50,668 nt of DNA, from contig JAFMHC010000010.1 of NCBI GenBank assembly GCA_017854775.1, positions 1 to 50,668 of the forward strand, written 5' to 3'. The stretch comes from Gammaproteobacteria bacterium (GTDB taxonomy: Bacteria; Pseudomonadota; Gammaproteobacteria; Arenicellales; Arenicellaceae). Made by a program: the position numbers and the translations under genes. Positions 7,994-16,927 of the stretch are shown here, piece by piece; position 1 is the first letter of the stretch; each line of letters begins with the position of its first letter. A model generated the notes under the pieces. It saw nothing but the letters and a program-made list of their open reading frames with translations, did not search any database and was not told the DNA's origin.

Positions 7994-9734
7994 CATCGTC
8001 AGACCAGCTTTGGCCAATTACTACGGCTTCTTGAATACCGTCTATCTGTTCAACTTGACGGTAGATTTCGGCGGTTCCAATACGCACTCCACCTGGATTT
8101 AATGTGGCATCTGACCGACCATAGATCACCACGCCTTGATGGCCGGTCACTTCAGCATAATCACCTTGTGCCCAGATACCGTCATAGCGCTCAAAATAAG
8201 CAGCATGGTATTTCTCGTCTTGTGGGTCATTCCAGAAGTAGATCGGCATCGATGGGAATGCTTTTGTACACACTAGCTCGCCCTTCTGCTCGACAATCGA
8301 TTTGCCATCGTCGTCCCAAATTTCAATTGCCATGCCCAAGCCCTTACAGGCGATCTCACCACGGTATAAGTCACTTGAAGGGTCACCAAGTACGAAGCAA
8401 GATATGATGTCTGTTCCACCAGAGATCGAGGCTAAATAAATATCCTCTTTAATCGAGCTATAAACATAGTCGAAACTCTCGGCGACTAGGGGTGACCCGG
8501 TGGAGCACATGACTCTAACCGACGAGAAATCATGCGATTGTTTAATATTGACTTTTTCGTTCTTGAGCGCGTCTATGTATTTTGCCGAGGTGCCGAAGTG
8601 CGTCATCGACTGGTCATCGGCATAGTCGAATAAAATGGTCGGTTTAGGGTGAAAAGGCGAGCCATCGTATAGCAATATGGTCGCGCCAGATGCCAAACCT
8701 GACACTAACCAATTCCACATCATCCAGGTGCAGGTAGTAAAGTAAAAAACTCTATCGCCAGGCTTTACGTCATTGTGCAGCTGATGTTCTTTTAAGTGTT
8801 GAAGCAGGGTTCCGCCGGCACCGTGTACGATACATTTTGGCGCACCTGTTGTACCGCTCGAGTACATAATATAAAGCGGGTGGTCGAAGCTTAGTTGCTC
8901 GAATTCAATCTCGGCAACCTCAAACTGGCCGAGATAAGACTGATAAAGCGTTGCATTAGGCACATCGCCGGTGCTGTCTAACGCATTGGTGTTGCTGCGT
9001 AAAAATGGAACCACAATAACCTGTTCAAGCGAGGGTAATTGCCCAGCAATTTGGCTAACTTTATCAAGGTTATCAATCTCTTTTCCGTTATAGAAATAGC
9101 CATCAGCGGCAATTAAAATTTTCGGTTCTACTTGCCCGAAACGGTCAAGGACACCTTGAACTCCAAAGTCAGGCGAGCAGGAACTCCAGATAGCGCCGAT
9201 AGAACTAACCGCTAACATCGAGATAATTGTCTCGGGGATATTCGGCATATAGGCGACTACGCGATCGCCTTTCACTACTCCCGAAGCCCTTAAGGCCTGC
9301 GCCATTTGCGAGACTGATTCACGTAGCTGCGTCCAACTAACGCTGAGCTTTATTCGCTCTTCGCCCCAGAATACCAATGCGTCGTCAGACTCATCTACCT
9401 TAGAATTACTTAGCAAATTTTCCGCGAAGTTTAATCTCGCTTGAGGGAAAAACGTTGACTCTAGCATCGAGCTGCCTGGCATAAAGGCCTGGTCACCCTT
9501 AACCCCAGATACACCACAGAAGTCCCATATCTGTGACCAAAACTCTGCGGTATTTTCAACTGACCAACGATGAAGCTGCTGATAATTCTCAATATGTTGC
9601 TTACAGTGAGTATTTACCTGTTGGCGAAACCGAAAGAGATTGCTCTCGACTAACTTGTCAGCGGTGCAGGTCCATATAGGCTTAGGGTCAACTGGGCTCA
9701 TTTCTATCTCAGACGAATTTATAGGGATCCACAT
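7722..9734 (-). CDS. Acetoacetyl-CoA synthetase
   Basis: ANL-superfamily ligase that activates acetoacetate with ATP and CoA to acetoacetyl-CoA, used in ketone-body, PHB and leucine breakdown. The length (670) suits the family. Visible motifs: the AMP-binding P-loop YSSGTTGAPK near residue 290, FYFTTCTWMMWNWLV as in acetoacetyl-CoA synthetases, GRSDATLNPGGVRIGTAEIY, and the C-terminal [10 protein letters not shown] with the adenylation lysine. The start may be ATG 9734 or an internal ATG at 9701; neither has a strong ribosome-binding site. Its last ~90 codons exist a second time at 6161-6432, so this 3' end may be a replacement carried by inserted DNA. Acetyl-CoA synthetase is a less likely alternative. 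Confidence 0.9.
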   Translation of the reverse strand: MWIPINSSEIEMSPVDPKPIWTCTADKLVESNLFRFRQQVNTHCKQHIENYQQLHRWSVENTAEFWSQIWDFCGVSGVKGDQAFMPGSSMLESTFFPQARLNFAENLLSNSKVDESDDALVFWGEERIKLSVSWTQLRESVSQMAQALRASGVVKGDRVVAYMPNIPETIISMLAVSSIGAIWSSCSPDFGVQGVLDRFGQVEPKILIAADGYFYNGKEIDNLDKVSQIAGQLPSLEQVIVVPFLRSNTNALDSTGDVPNATLYQSYLGQFEVAEIEFEQLSFDHPLYIMYSSGTTGAPKCIVHGAGGTLLQHLKEHQLHNDVKPGDRVFYFTTCTWMMWNWLVSGLASGATILLYDGSPFHPKPTILFDYADDQSMTHFGTSAKYIDALKNEKVNIKQSHDFSSVRVMCSTGSPLVAESFDYVYSSIKEDIYLASISGGTDIISCFVLGDPSSDLYRGEIACKGLGMAIEIWDDDGKSIVEQKGELVCTKAFPSMPIYFWNDPQDEKYHAAYFERYDGIWAQGDYAEVTGHQGVVIYGRSDATLNPGGVRIGTAEIYRQVEQIDGIQEAVVIGQSWSDDVRVVLFVVMASGQVLDDSLRSEIKLKIRQGASPRHVPAVILQVADIPRTKSGKISELAVRDIVEGRPVKNTTALANPEALDNFSNLVELS

Positions 9735-9812
9735 CTTACGTTAGCTAGGCCTTTTCACTCAAGTGATTGTCAACTCGATGCTAAATTCAATTTATTACCA
9801 TCAGTCGTTAAA

Positions 9813-11396
9813 TTACCAATGTTCGCTATTGGCTGAATTCCAATCGTCTCTCCAATCCTCAGGGATTGTGCTTGTTTTGAGAAGGCAGGCCTCATCAAGA
9901 CTGCTATAGAGTTGCGCATAGGTCTGAACGTCAGTACCTTGTACTCGTCGATTAATATGCTTTGGTCTCAATTGGTCGATACTGGATAGCCCGGCAGCAC
10001 CCGTGAGCTCGACTAGGTTAGTTACCGTCTGACGATGAAAATTAGCCACTCGCTCGGCTTTATCACTGACCACGATGGCCTTATTGCGCGACGGGTTCTG
10101 AGTTGCAATACCGGTTGGGCATCGATCGGTGTTGCAGGTGCGCGATTGAATACAACCAAGCGACAGCATCATGCCACGGGCCGAATTAACCGCGTCAGCA
10201 CCTAAGGCTAGAATGCGTAAAATATGAAATGCGCTAAACATTTTGCCCGAGGCAATGATACGAATGTTATCTCGAAGGCCGATACCGATTAGTGCATTAT
10301 TGACGAAAATCAGGGCATCACGAATAGGAGTGCCAACCGAGTTGGTCATTTCTGTGGGGGCTGCGCCAGTGCCGCCTTCACCACCATCGACGGTGATAAA
10401 GTCAGGAGTAATGCCGCTCTCTAGCATTGCCTTACATATCGCCAAAAATTCGTCGCGACGACCGATGCATAATTTAAAACCGACCGGTTTACCGCCCGAA
10501 ATTTTACGTAGCTGAGCGACGAATTCAAGTAAACCAATCGGCGTCGAAAACGCAGCGTGAGCGGCGGGAGATATCACATCTTTACCCATCGGAACATGAC
10601 GAATATTGGCTATTTCTTGGGTAAGCTTAGCCGCTGGTAAAACGCCGCCATGGCCCGGTTTCGCGCCTTGAGAAAGCTTGATTTCGATCATCTTAACGAC
10701 GTCTTTGCTTGCCATCTCAGTGAATTTTTCTGCATCGAAGTTGCCATCACTATCTCGGCAACCGAAGTACCCGGTGCCAATTTGCCAAACAATATCGCCG
10801 CCGTGCTCTAGGTGGTAGGGGCTGAGGCCGCCCTCGCCTGTATTGTGTGAGAAGCCTCCAATCTTTGCGCCCTTGTTTAATGCCATGATCGCATTCTTAC
10901 TTAACGCGCCAAAACTCATTGCCGAGATATTTAGAGGCGATGCCATATAAGGTTGACTGCAATCGCTGCCGCCGAATTTAATCCGAGGGTCAAGATTGTC
11001 CAAATGTTTCGGTTGCAATGAGTGGTTTATCCATTCGTATCCGGCCCGATTCACATCGAAAATTGTACCGAACGGACGAGTATCATCAGCTTTCTTAGCC
11101 CGTTGGTAGATTAATGAGCGAAACTCACGATTGATTGGTGCACCGTCAGTATTTGATTCGACGAAATATTGTTGAATCTCAGGGCGAACCGCTTCGAGCA
11201 TGTAACGAAAGTGTCCGATAACAGGGTACAAACGAAGAATCGAATGCCGGGTCTGCTGCATATCGTAAATGCCTAGTGCTACTAACGGGCCAAGCACTGT
11301 AAAACTCCAAAGCCAAGCTGTGGAGAAAACCGATAGAACCGAGAACAAAGCAACCAAACTGATCGCAATCAATACAAAACTCTGACGTACTGTCAC
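9813..11396 (-). CDS. Membrane-anchored FMN/Fe-S glutamate-synthase-like oxidoreductase
   Basis: 527-residue protein of the GltS central/FMN-domain family (COG0069) without the amidotransferase domain of true glutamate synthase. The N-terminus has two hydrophobic helices (residues about 7-40). The catalytic domain shows FGALSKNAIMALNKGA, NTGEGGLSPYH, LSQGAKPGHGGVLPAAK, VDGGEGGTGAAP and the [3Fe-4S] motif C-x5-C-x4-C-P-T-G (CIQSRTCNTDRCPTG). The start is a GTG with AAGGGG about 8 bases upstream. Proteins of this kind are common in bacteria, but their electron donor and substrate are not established, so I do not call it GltB. It is preceded by a terminator at 11474-11498, so it is probably transcribed separately from cti. 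Confidence 0.85.
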   Translation of the reverse strand: MTVRQSFVLIAISLVALFSVLSVFSTAWLWSFTVLGPLVALGIYDMQQTRHSILRLYPVIGHFRYMLEAVRPEIQQYFVESNTDGAPINREFRSLIYQRAKKADDTRPFGTIFDVNRAGYEWINHSLQPKHLDNLDPRIKFGGSDCSQPYMASPLNISAMSFGALSKNAIMALNKGAKIGGFSHNTGEGGLSPYHLEHGGDIVWQIGTGYFGCRDSDGNFDAEKFTEMASKDVVKMIEIKLSQGAKPGHGGVLPAAKLTQEIANIRHVPMGKDVISPAAHAAFSTPIGLLEFVAQLRKISGGKPVGFKLCIGRRDEFLAICKAMLESGITPDFITVDGGEGGTGAAPTEMTNSVGTPIRDALIFVNNALIGIGLRDNIRIIASGKMFSAFHILRILALGADAVNSARGMMLSLGCIQSRTCNTDRCPTGIATQNPSRNKAIVVSDKAERVANFHRQTVTNLVELTGAAGLSSIDQLRPKHINRRVQGTDVQTYAQLYSSLDEACLLKTSTIPEDWRDDWNSANSEHW

Positions 11397-11788
11397 TTTA
11401 AAACCCCTTTTACTTGGATACTACATAATCTCTGATACTGGGTCTGTACAAACCCAAACTCTAGATAGAGCGGAAAAAGCCTCGGAAGATCTTGAGGCGA
11501 CCCCGCAAGACACGTTATTTTCTAACAATCAACACGACGCAAAGAATCAATAGTACCAACGACGGCACGCCCGCACTAAGAAGCGGATATTTAAGCTAAA
11601 AAATATTCGCTACTAACTATAGACCTATTAACCATACAAAAGGTTACAGCAAATTAGTAACTAACTTATCTGCCAGCTCATTATCTAAACCAAACGATGT
11701 TAATTTAAGCTAACGCATTTTGTGTTCGACAGGCTTATGATACCGACCAAGCCCCTCCCCTAAAGCCCCCGTTAAATCTATCAGTGCA
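11397..11788. other. Intergenic region, no confident gene
   Basis: Lies between cti and the glutamate-synthase-like gene. On the minus strand an open stretch (about 11590-11515) would encode a short tail, AGVPSLVLLILCVVLIVRK then stop, with a membrane-helix composition but no ATG and an upstream stop. It may be the remnant of a lost gene or a very small membrane peptide. A minus-strand terminator follows at 11498-11474. Confidence 0.4.
11474..11498 (-). terminator. Probable minus-strand terminator
   Basis: On the minus strand GCCTC (11498-11494) pairs with GAGGC (11483-11479) around a 10-base loop containing AAGATCTT, followed by TTTTT (11478-11474). The stem is short, so confidence is moderate. 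It would separate cti transcripts from the FMN-protein gene. Confidence 0.5.
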
Positions 11789-14146
11789 TTATTTGTTTTC
11801 ATATTTATTCAGATCCAGCACGCCAAATTCAACCGGACTTCGCTCTCTAAAGCCAGCAGTAAATTGATCTATCCTCCGCCAGAAATCAGGGTTGGTACGC
11901 CTGATTCCATATCGATTAACTATATCGACATAGTCATTTTTAGTTTCTATAGACGTAATTGCCCCAACCAATGCGTCCAGCTCAGACTCTTCCACACTAA
12001 AAAACACATTAGGGTAAGAGCCGATAAAGCCGGGAACAGCGGATAAGCCAGTTTCATCATTTTCGATGTTTAGGTTTTCAAAAAGAATTGAGGCGACATT
12101 TAGATGACCTACATTCTTAACCAGCGTGACATAGCTTGGCTTATCTTTTGATGAATTAATTTGCAACATCGCAACATCAGGCATGTATCGAAAGCCCTTC
12201 TTGAAACTTGTCTGAAGCTTAGAAAGTGACTTCGCAACACCGGGTGTCAGTGACTCATCCATGCGGTGTTTTTGCGGTAGAGAACCCTCTAAATGTTGTC
12301 TTAGTAGAGCAAACAATTCTTGCTTTGGCTGATCGGTTTTATAGTCAACCGAACTAACAACCTTAAGCCCCATGCGCTCAAGTTTCATATATTTATTCAC
12401 TTCTTCTGGAGCCTTTCGATACCAAAATTCACGTTCAGCCTTGCGCGCATCGTGAGGCAGCAGATGCAGGAACAACGACTCGCCTTCCATGCGCAAAAAG
12501 TCCATGTAGATACGTGAAAGTAATTGATGACCAATATTGCCATACACATCATAGCCAGCAACTAATAAGTAGTGGATACGTTCCAGCTGTGGGTAGTCAA
12601 TAACCCAGGCGGTTTTTGGCGTCTGGCCGATCAAACCGTGGTTAACACTGGCGGCGTCAAAATGTCGGAAAACCGTTAATGCCGAGTTCGGATTGTCTCC
12701 GTCACCGTCCCAAATCATATCAATGCCAAAATCATCGCTATTTTCAAATTCGTCGGATAAATAACGACTGCGAGCCTTAATCAGTTTTTGCTCTTTTTCC
12801 GCGTAGTGATTCCAGCTCGAGAATAGTGCTAGCGTGTCCTCTTGCGATGCTGGGAGCTGATATGCCTCAAGGTTGTCAGATAAGAAGCGCTCCATTCGCT
12901 CACCGCTCTGATGTTTTGGGTCTACAAAGAACACCCAAAAATGTTCGTTAATTACGTTTACCGCCGATTGACCTTTGCAAACAGGCCCCTTGATAAAGCC
13001 CTTAATAGTAAAATTAGATTCCTCAAGCATGAATCTATATCGTGACTCAGCCGGAAGGTCTACAAATGTTTTTATCGGATTCGAAGCGTCCTCAGGCTTA
13101 TAGCTGGGCAACGACGTTACCGAATAATCTGACTCTAAAAACCATTTTTGCCATTTCGATAAACGTGTAGAGTTTAAGGCGTAAGGCATGTGTGTTTTGG
13201 CTACAACTGTTTCTTGATACGGTTCTAGCCGATAGTAGACACGTTCCACACCAGGGTCATCATAGGGCCGTCGAGTGGCGATTAAATCGACCGGCTGGCC
13301 TGGTTTAGTTCGCGAGCGCACGATCCTAAAATATTGCTCGACCTGTGTTGTCGCCGCAGTAGGGTCGTTAAAGAACAAATTGGCCAAAAACAAGTGTTCA
13401 TAAATGTATCGACTGGCGAGCTGAGCCTGCAGCGACTCTTTATTTAGAAACTCTTCCCATAGGACGACTTTATCCACGAGCTCTGTAGACAATGGAGGTC
13501 TTGCAGAGTAGCGGGCTCCAGTCTCAACCCATGTTTGTAAGGTGTTAGCTTCGCCTTTGCTCAATGCTGGAAAACCGTAGGGCATACCATGCTGAGGGTT
13601 ACTTTCAGCAAACTGCGAGTACACATCATCAGTCGGGCATTGCCAGCTATCAGGGTTAGCAAGTTCAACCTCGTCTGGTATGAATGGTTGGTCTTTCGCC
13701 ATTGGGTTACGCTTTTTTAGCTCCAACGACTGATATAGGACACTTGCCTCTCGGTTTGCTTGAGCCGTTTCGACCCGTTCGTTTAATACCGGTGAGAAGC
13801 CTAAATCACGCCATCCTTGAGTGTTGTTAGCGTCTTCAAATAGGCGGGTTGTTTGAGCTTGTTTCAAACGCCTAGCATCGTAGACACGTTGGTGAGTAAT
13901 TCCGCGATCAACCGCTTCTGGCGCGGTTAGCTTGAGTTGGCAGGGGGCGTCATAACAAGCGTGACATGAGACACAGCGATTATCTAAAATCGGCTTCACC
14001 TCAGTCCAGTAGTCCACGCTTAGTTGATCGGCACTTACCAGGCGTTGCTTGGTTTTGCTGCCACCATAAAGATCAAACAACTGAGAAGTAATTAAGCCTG
14101 CACAACCAGCCAACAACAAAAGACCGATAACTAGGTATCTGTTCAT
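11789..14146 (-). CDS. cti: Periplasmic cis/trans fatty acid isomerase (heme c)
   Basis: Converts cis unsaturated acyl chains of membrane phospholipids to trans, rigidifying the membrane under solvent or heat stress, as known in Pseudomonas and Vibrio. The 785-residue length is typical. A short hydrophobic N-terminus (MNRYLVIGLLLLAGCAG) is a signal sequence. It is followed by the heme c motif C-V-S-C-H within RCVSCHACYDAPCQL, which closely matches Cti proteins, and by characteristic downstream blocks (WPx-type region, RYIYEHLFLANLFF, LVAGYDVYGNIGHQLLSRIY). It appears monocistronic, with a 461-base gap to the divergent permease gene and ~390 non-coding bases downstream. The LAGC might act as a lipobox, which would make it a lipoprotein; other Cti proteins are reported to be soluble and periplasmic. 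Confidence 0.93.
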   Translation of the reverse strand: MNRYLVIGLLLLAGCAGLITSQLFDLYGGSKTKQRLVSADQLSVDYWTEVKPILDNRCVSCHACYDAPCQLKLTAPEAVDRGITHQRVYDARRLKQAQTTRLFEDANNTQGWRDLGFSPVLNERVETAQANREASVLYQSLELKKRNPMAKDQPFIPDEVELANPDSWQCPTDDVYSQFAESNPQHGMPYGFPALSKGEANTLQTWVETGARYSARPPLSTELVDKVVLWEEFLNKESLQAQLASRYIYEHLFLANLFFNDPTAATTQVEQYFRIVRSRTKPGQPVDLIATRRPYDDPGVERVYYRLEPYQETVVAKTHMPYALNSTRLSKWQKWFLESDYSVTSLPSYKPEDASNPIKTFVDLPAESRYRFMLEESNFTIKGFIKGPVCKGQSAVNVINEHFWVFFVDPKHQSGERMERFLSDNLEAYQLPASQEDTLALFSSWNHYAEKEQKLIKARSRYLSDEFENSDDFGIDMIWDGDGDNPNSALTVFRHFDAASVNHGLIGQTPKTAWVIDYPQLERIHYLLVAGYDVYGNIGHQLLSRIYMDFLRMEGESLFLHLLPHDARKAEREFWYRKAPEEVNKYMKLERMGLKVVSSVDYKTDQPKQELFALLRQHLEGSLPQKHRMDESLTPGVAKSLSKLQTSFKKGFRYMPDVAMLQINSSKDKPSYVTLVKNVGHLNVASILFENLNIENDETGLSAVPGFIGSYPNVFFSVEESELDALVGAITSIETKNDYVDIVNRYGIRRTNPDFWRRIDQFTAGFRERSPVEFGVLDLNKYENK

Positions 14147-14607
14147 ACTCGTAAACCTATAAAATTGTCATGCTGGCCTGCACCACGACTAGAAAAATTG
14201 TGCTCACCTATGACGCTAAAACTTAGGAAGCCAAGACTGAGCAAAAAAAACTCATCTCTTCAAAATCAACCAATCAAGCTCAATGTTGTCATGCAGCCGA
14301 TTTTTCAAGGCAGATCCTTATTAGCGCTTATTGTTAGCAATTGGCATCGCAATTGCAACGTGGATTCACTCAAGAGACCGGAAAACGGCAGACAATTGAA
14401 AGGCGATTCTAAATTTCGCGGAAAGTAACAATACTCACTCATTTCTCGAGTTCCGAAACTACCAATCTACGCTGTTGCGCTTGAGATCACAGGAGATATC
14501 TCTATGCTCGATGGTTCGCAGGTGTACGAGATGATTTGGCTAAGAAATGTCACTTCAAATACGCTAAAATTACCAAGATAAAATAGACCTTGTGGATAAG
14601 TACTGAA
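14147..14607. other. Divergent intergenic region between cti and the permease gene
   Basis: About 460 bases between two divergent genes, so it must hold promoters for both, but I could not pick a convincing -35/-10 pair. An 87-codon plus-strand frame (14165-14428) has no recognisable content or ribosome-binding site, and I do not call it a gene. Confidence 0.4.
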
Positions 14608-15654
14608 ATGCACATCACAGACATCAAGATATGGATTCCAGCAACAACGCTACTCGCTATTTCGCTACTGGTCTACCTGCTGGCGCCGATGCTTGCTCCA
14701 TTCGTTGCTGGAGCCATTCTGGCCTACCTAGGTGATCCTCTAATTGACCATTTAGAGCGGTTTAAGTTGTCACGCGGATTGGCGGTAACACTTGTTTTTT
14801 TCGTGCTGCTAACCATTCTTGCGCTGCTAATTCTATTATTGCTACCAATTTTGCAGGAGCAGATCAACGGCCTTGTTCAGCGAGCCCCGAGTTACCTTGA
14901 AGCAATTGATCAGTTGCTCGCATCGCTCGCGGCTAAATTTGGAGTCACGATTGAATCATTAAACTTTAAAGCCTTGGCAAAGCAATATTGGCCTCAAGAC
15001 AGCGACAGCACAAAGAATATACTACTCGCCATTACCCAGTCGGGTGGCGCACTGATTAGCGGAATCATGTTTTTCATGTTGACGCCGATAATTACCTTTT
15101 ACTTGTTGCGCGACTGGGATGACTTATTAGAGTTTATTCATCAGTTACTGCCGCATAGGGTCCGTGATCGAGTGCTGCGATTAGCCAAACAATCTGACTC
15201 AATGCTCAGTGCTTTTATTCGCGGTCAATTGCTAGTAATGACAGCTCTTGGCGGGCTTTACGCGGCAGGCCTTTCACTAATTGGCTTACAGTTTGGCTTA
15301 TTGGTTGGTGTGATCGCTGGATTGCTTAGCTTTATCCCCTACTTAGGTACAACCGTCGGTGTATTAATTGCAGCGATTCTTTATATGGTGGAGTATCAAG
15401 ATTGGTTGGGTTTATGGAAAGTTGGTTTGGTGTTCGCTATCGGCCAAGCTCTGGAAGGTTACCTTCTGACCCCGTGGTTAGTCGGCGATAAAATCGGCTT
15501 ACATCCGGTCGTGGTGATTTTTGCGGTGCTAGCTGGCGGCCAGCTCTTTGGCTTCGTTGGTGTCTTACTGGCACTGCCGGCATCATCGGTGATCGCGGTT
15601 TTAATTCGTGAAGCAGTATCGATTTACAAGCAGAGCGACGCCTATTTAAAGTAG
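14608..15654 (+). CDS. AI-2E/PerM family permease
   Basis: 348-residue multi-spanning inner-membrane protein of the PerM/UPF0118 (AI-2 exporter TqsA-like) family. ATG 14608 is preferred over an in-frame TTG 18 bases upstream. Typical features are an N-terminal helix pair (TTLLAISLLVYLLAPMLAPF followed by GAILAYLGDPLIDHLE), a long cytoplasmic/amphipathic segment, and the C-terminal helices with GLLSFIPYLGTTVGVLIA and VGVLLALPASSVIAVLIRE. Substrates of most family members are unknown. It stands alone between cti and the thioesterase gene. Its last codons and stop are part of a perfect 17-bp tandem duplication (15646-15679). Confidence 0.88.
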   Translation: MHITDIKIWIPATTLLAISLLVYLLAPMLAPFVAGAILAYLGDPLIDHLERFKLSRGLAVTLVFFVLLTILALLILLLLPILQEQINGLVQRAPSYLEAIDQLLASLAAKFGVTIESLNFKALAKQYWPQDSDSTKNILLAITQSGGALISGIMFFMLTPIITFYLLRDWDDLLEFIHQLLPHRVRDRVLRLAKQSDSMLSAFIRGQLLVMTALGGLYAAGLSLIGLQFGLLVGVIAGLLSFIPYLGTTVGVLIAAILYMVEYQDWLGLWKVGLVFAIGQALEGYLLTPWLVGDKIGLHPVVVIFAVLAGGQLFGFVGVLLALPASSVIAVLIREAVSIYKQSDAYLK

Positions 15655-15679
15655 ACCTCGCGTTAAAGTAGACCTCGCG
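15646..15679. repeat. Perfect 17-bp tandem duplication across a stop codon
   Basis: TTAAAGTAGACCTCGCG occurs twice back to back (15646-15662, 15663-15679). The first copy contains the last two sense codons and TAG of the permease gene. Confidence 0.95.
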
Positions 15680-15924
15680 CTGCCAAAAACCATTTAGGAA
15701 AATTTCGGCTACGCACCCCACACGACACCCAGGCAAAGAAACACTTAAATCAAATATTTAGCTATAGTCGTCTAGTTTCGATCACTAAGGCTTCACCATT
15801 TGGCTCGTTAAAGAGCACTCATAGGGGATCATTTATTAGCGGATTTATAGAGTGAATCATCAGAGTCAATTAGAAAACTCACTGAGTGTGTTTGTCACAA
15901 GAGATTCAAAACCCTAAGTTCAAT

Positions 15925-16374
15925 TCACTTGGCTAAATCAACACCAGCATGATTTACTATAACGCCTGGCGCACCTTGCTCTAATTTTTTACGTAGGTCA
16001 GCCGGAATAGGCATTTTAGTAAACTCGGTCGCATCAACCATCACGTAAACAACCTGAGCACTGGCAACGCTAATGCCAGTTTTATAATTGCGGATCTCGA
16101 ACTCAAACGCATAAGAACTAGTACCTAGTTTCCCAGTGTTCACTTCAATAGCCAAAACGTCGTCAAAGGTTGCCGGTGATTTCCAAGAAATATTCAGATT
16201 AACGACTTGGCTATCAACGCCCGTCGCCAAAACGTCATTGTAATCACCCCATACCGCGCGACTGTATTCGGTTGCGGCAATATCAACGAACTCTGCGTAT
16301 TTGCCGTTAAAAACTATTTTCTGAGCATCGCATTCAGAGTAGCGAACACGTAGTAGATGGGTAAATTTTTTCAT
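15925..16374 (-). CDS. Acyl-CoA thioesterase, YbgC/4HBT hotdog family
   Basis: 149-residue hotdog-fold thioesterase. The N-terminal motif RYSECDAQKIVFNGKYAEF carries the catalytic Asp in the usual place (Y-x-x-x-D-x2-x2-V-x-N-x2-Y-x3-F), followed by a strand-rich body (SYAFEFEIRN, SAQVVYVMVD). Family members hydrolyse acyl-CoA thioesters such as 4-hydroxybenzoyl-CoA or short-chain acyl-CoAs; the substrate here cannot be read from sequence. It lies 12 bases after the cupin stop on the same strand, so the two are probably co-transcribed. The ATG follows an AT-only stretch without a clear ribosome-binding site. Confidence 0.85.
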   Translation of the reverse strand: MKKFTHLLRVRYSECDAQKIVFNGKYAEFVDIAATEYSRAVWGDYNDVLATGVDSQVVNLNISWKSPATFDDVLAIEVNTGKLGTSSYAFEFEIRNYKTGISVASAQVVYVMVDATEFTKMPIPADLRKKLEQGAPGVIVNHAGVDLAK

Positions 16375-16386
16375 TATTATTATTAA

Positions 16387-16755
16387 TTAAATCCACACAT
16401 CATTCTGTGCAGTAAGTTCGCTAGTATCACTATCACCGGTATTTAATACACCCCGTGGCTCTATCAATAACATCGACACTTCATGCTCGGCATGCGGCCT
16501 ATGCTCCACACCTTTGGGCACCACGACCATTTCACCAGCATTAACTTGCACTGCGCCGTCAGTGAAATCGATCGTTAGCGAGCCTTCTAAAACGATGAAC
16601 GTTTCATCGGTATCTTGATGGTTGTGAAAAACGAAGTCGCCTTTAACTTTGACTAATTTAAATTGATAATCGTTCATCTCGGCAATCACCTTCGGCGACC
16701 AATGCTCGGAGATTAACGATAACTTGCTTTTAAAGTTAATAGCTTTAGGCTTCAT
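16387..16755 (-). CDS. Small single-domain cupin protein
   Basis: 122-residue beta-barrel cupin. The metal-site pattern is visible: HNHQDTDETFIVLEGSLTI (H-x-H-x5-E with the following Gly) and GVEHRPHAEHE for the second motif. Function is not predictable beyond metal binding; similar small cupins are annotated as mannose-6-phosphate-isomerase-like. The start was set at 16755 because AAGGG lies 7 bases upstream. The frame stays open for another 50 codons upstream, but those codons are made of the 9/16-bp tandem repeats at 16785-16891 and are unlikely to be protein. It is followed 12 bases later by the thioesterase gene. Confidence 0.82.
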   Translation of the reverse strand: MKPKAINFKSKLSLISEHWSPKVIAEMNDYQFKLVKVKGDFVFHNHQDTDETFIVLEGSLTIDFTDGAVQVNAGEMVVVPKGVEHRPHAEHEVSMLLIEPRGVLNTGDSDTSELTAQNDVWI

Positions 16756-16784
16756 CATAGTACCCTTATTGTACTGACATCGTG

Positions 16785-16891
16785 TTGTGATAGTTGTGAT
16801 AGTTGTGATAGTTGTGACGGTTGATAGTTGTGACGGTTGATAGTTGTGACGGTAGATAGTTGTGACGGTAGATAGTTGTGACGGTAGATAG
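16785..16891. repeat. Compound minisatellite in the cupin leader (9 bp x3, 16 bp x5)
   Basis: Three perfect units of TTGTGATAG (16785-16811) are followed by five 16-bp units TTGTGACGGTTGATAG or TTGTGACGGTAGATAG (16812-16891). The 16-mer contains the 9-mer plus a 7-base insertion. The array lies 30 bases upstream of the cupin start, where a promoter or leader would be. Confidence 0.95.
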
Positions 16892-16927
16892 CTGTCGAAA
16901 TACATAGTGTGTCAACAGCCGCTTGAT

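Noticed and set aside
14165-14428. 87-codon plus-strand frame between cti and the permease gene
   Set aside because: No ribosome-binding site, no signal or domain, and low-complexity composition; treated as non-coding.
16785-16891. CRISPR array
   Set aside because: Units are 9 and 16 bp, directly adjacent and without spacers; no cas genes nearby. This is a minisatellite.
16756-16905. 50-codon N-terminal extension of the cupin
   Set aside because: The extra codons are the tandem repeats read as T-V-T-T-I-T-T. A good AAGGG site and the start of the cupin fold support the internal ATG.
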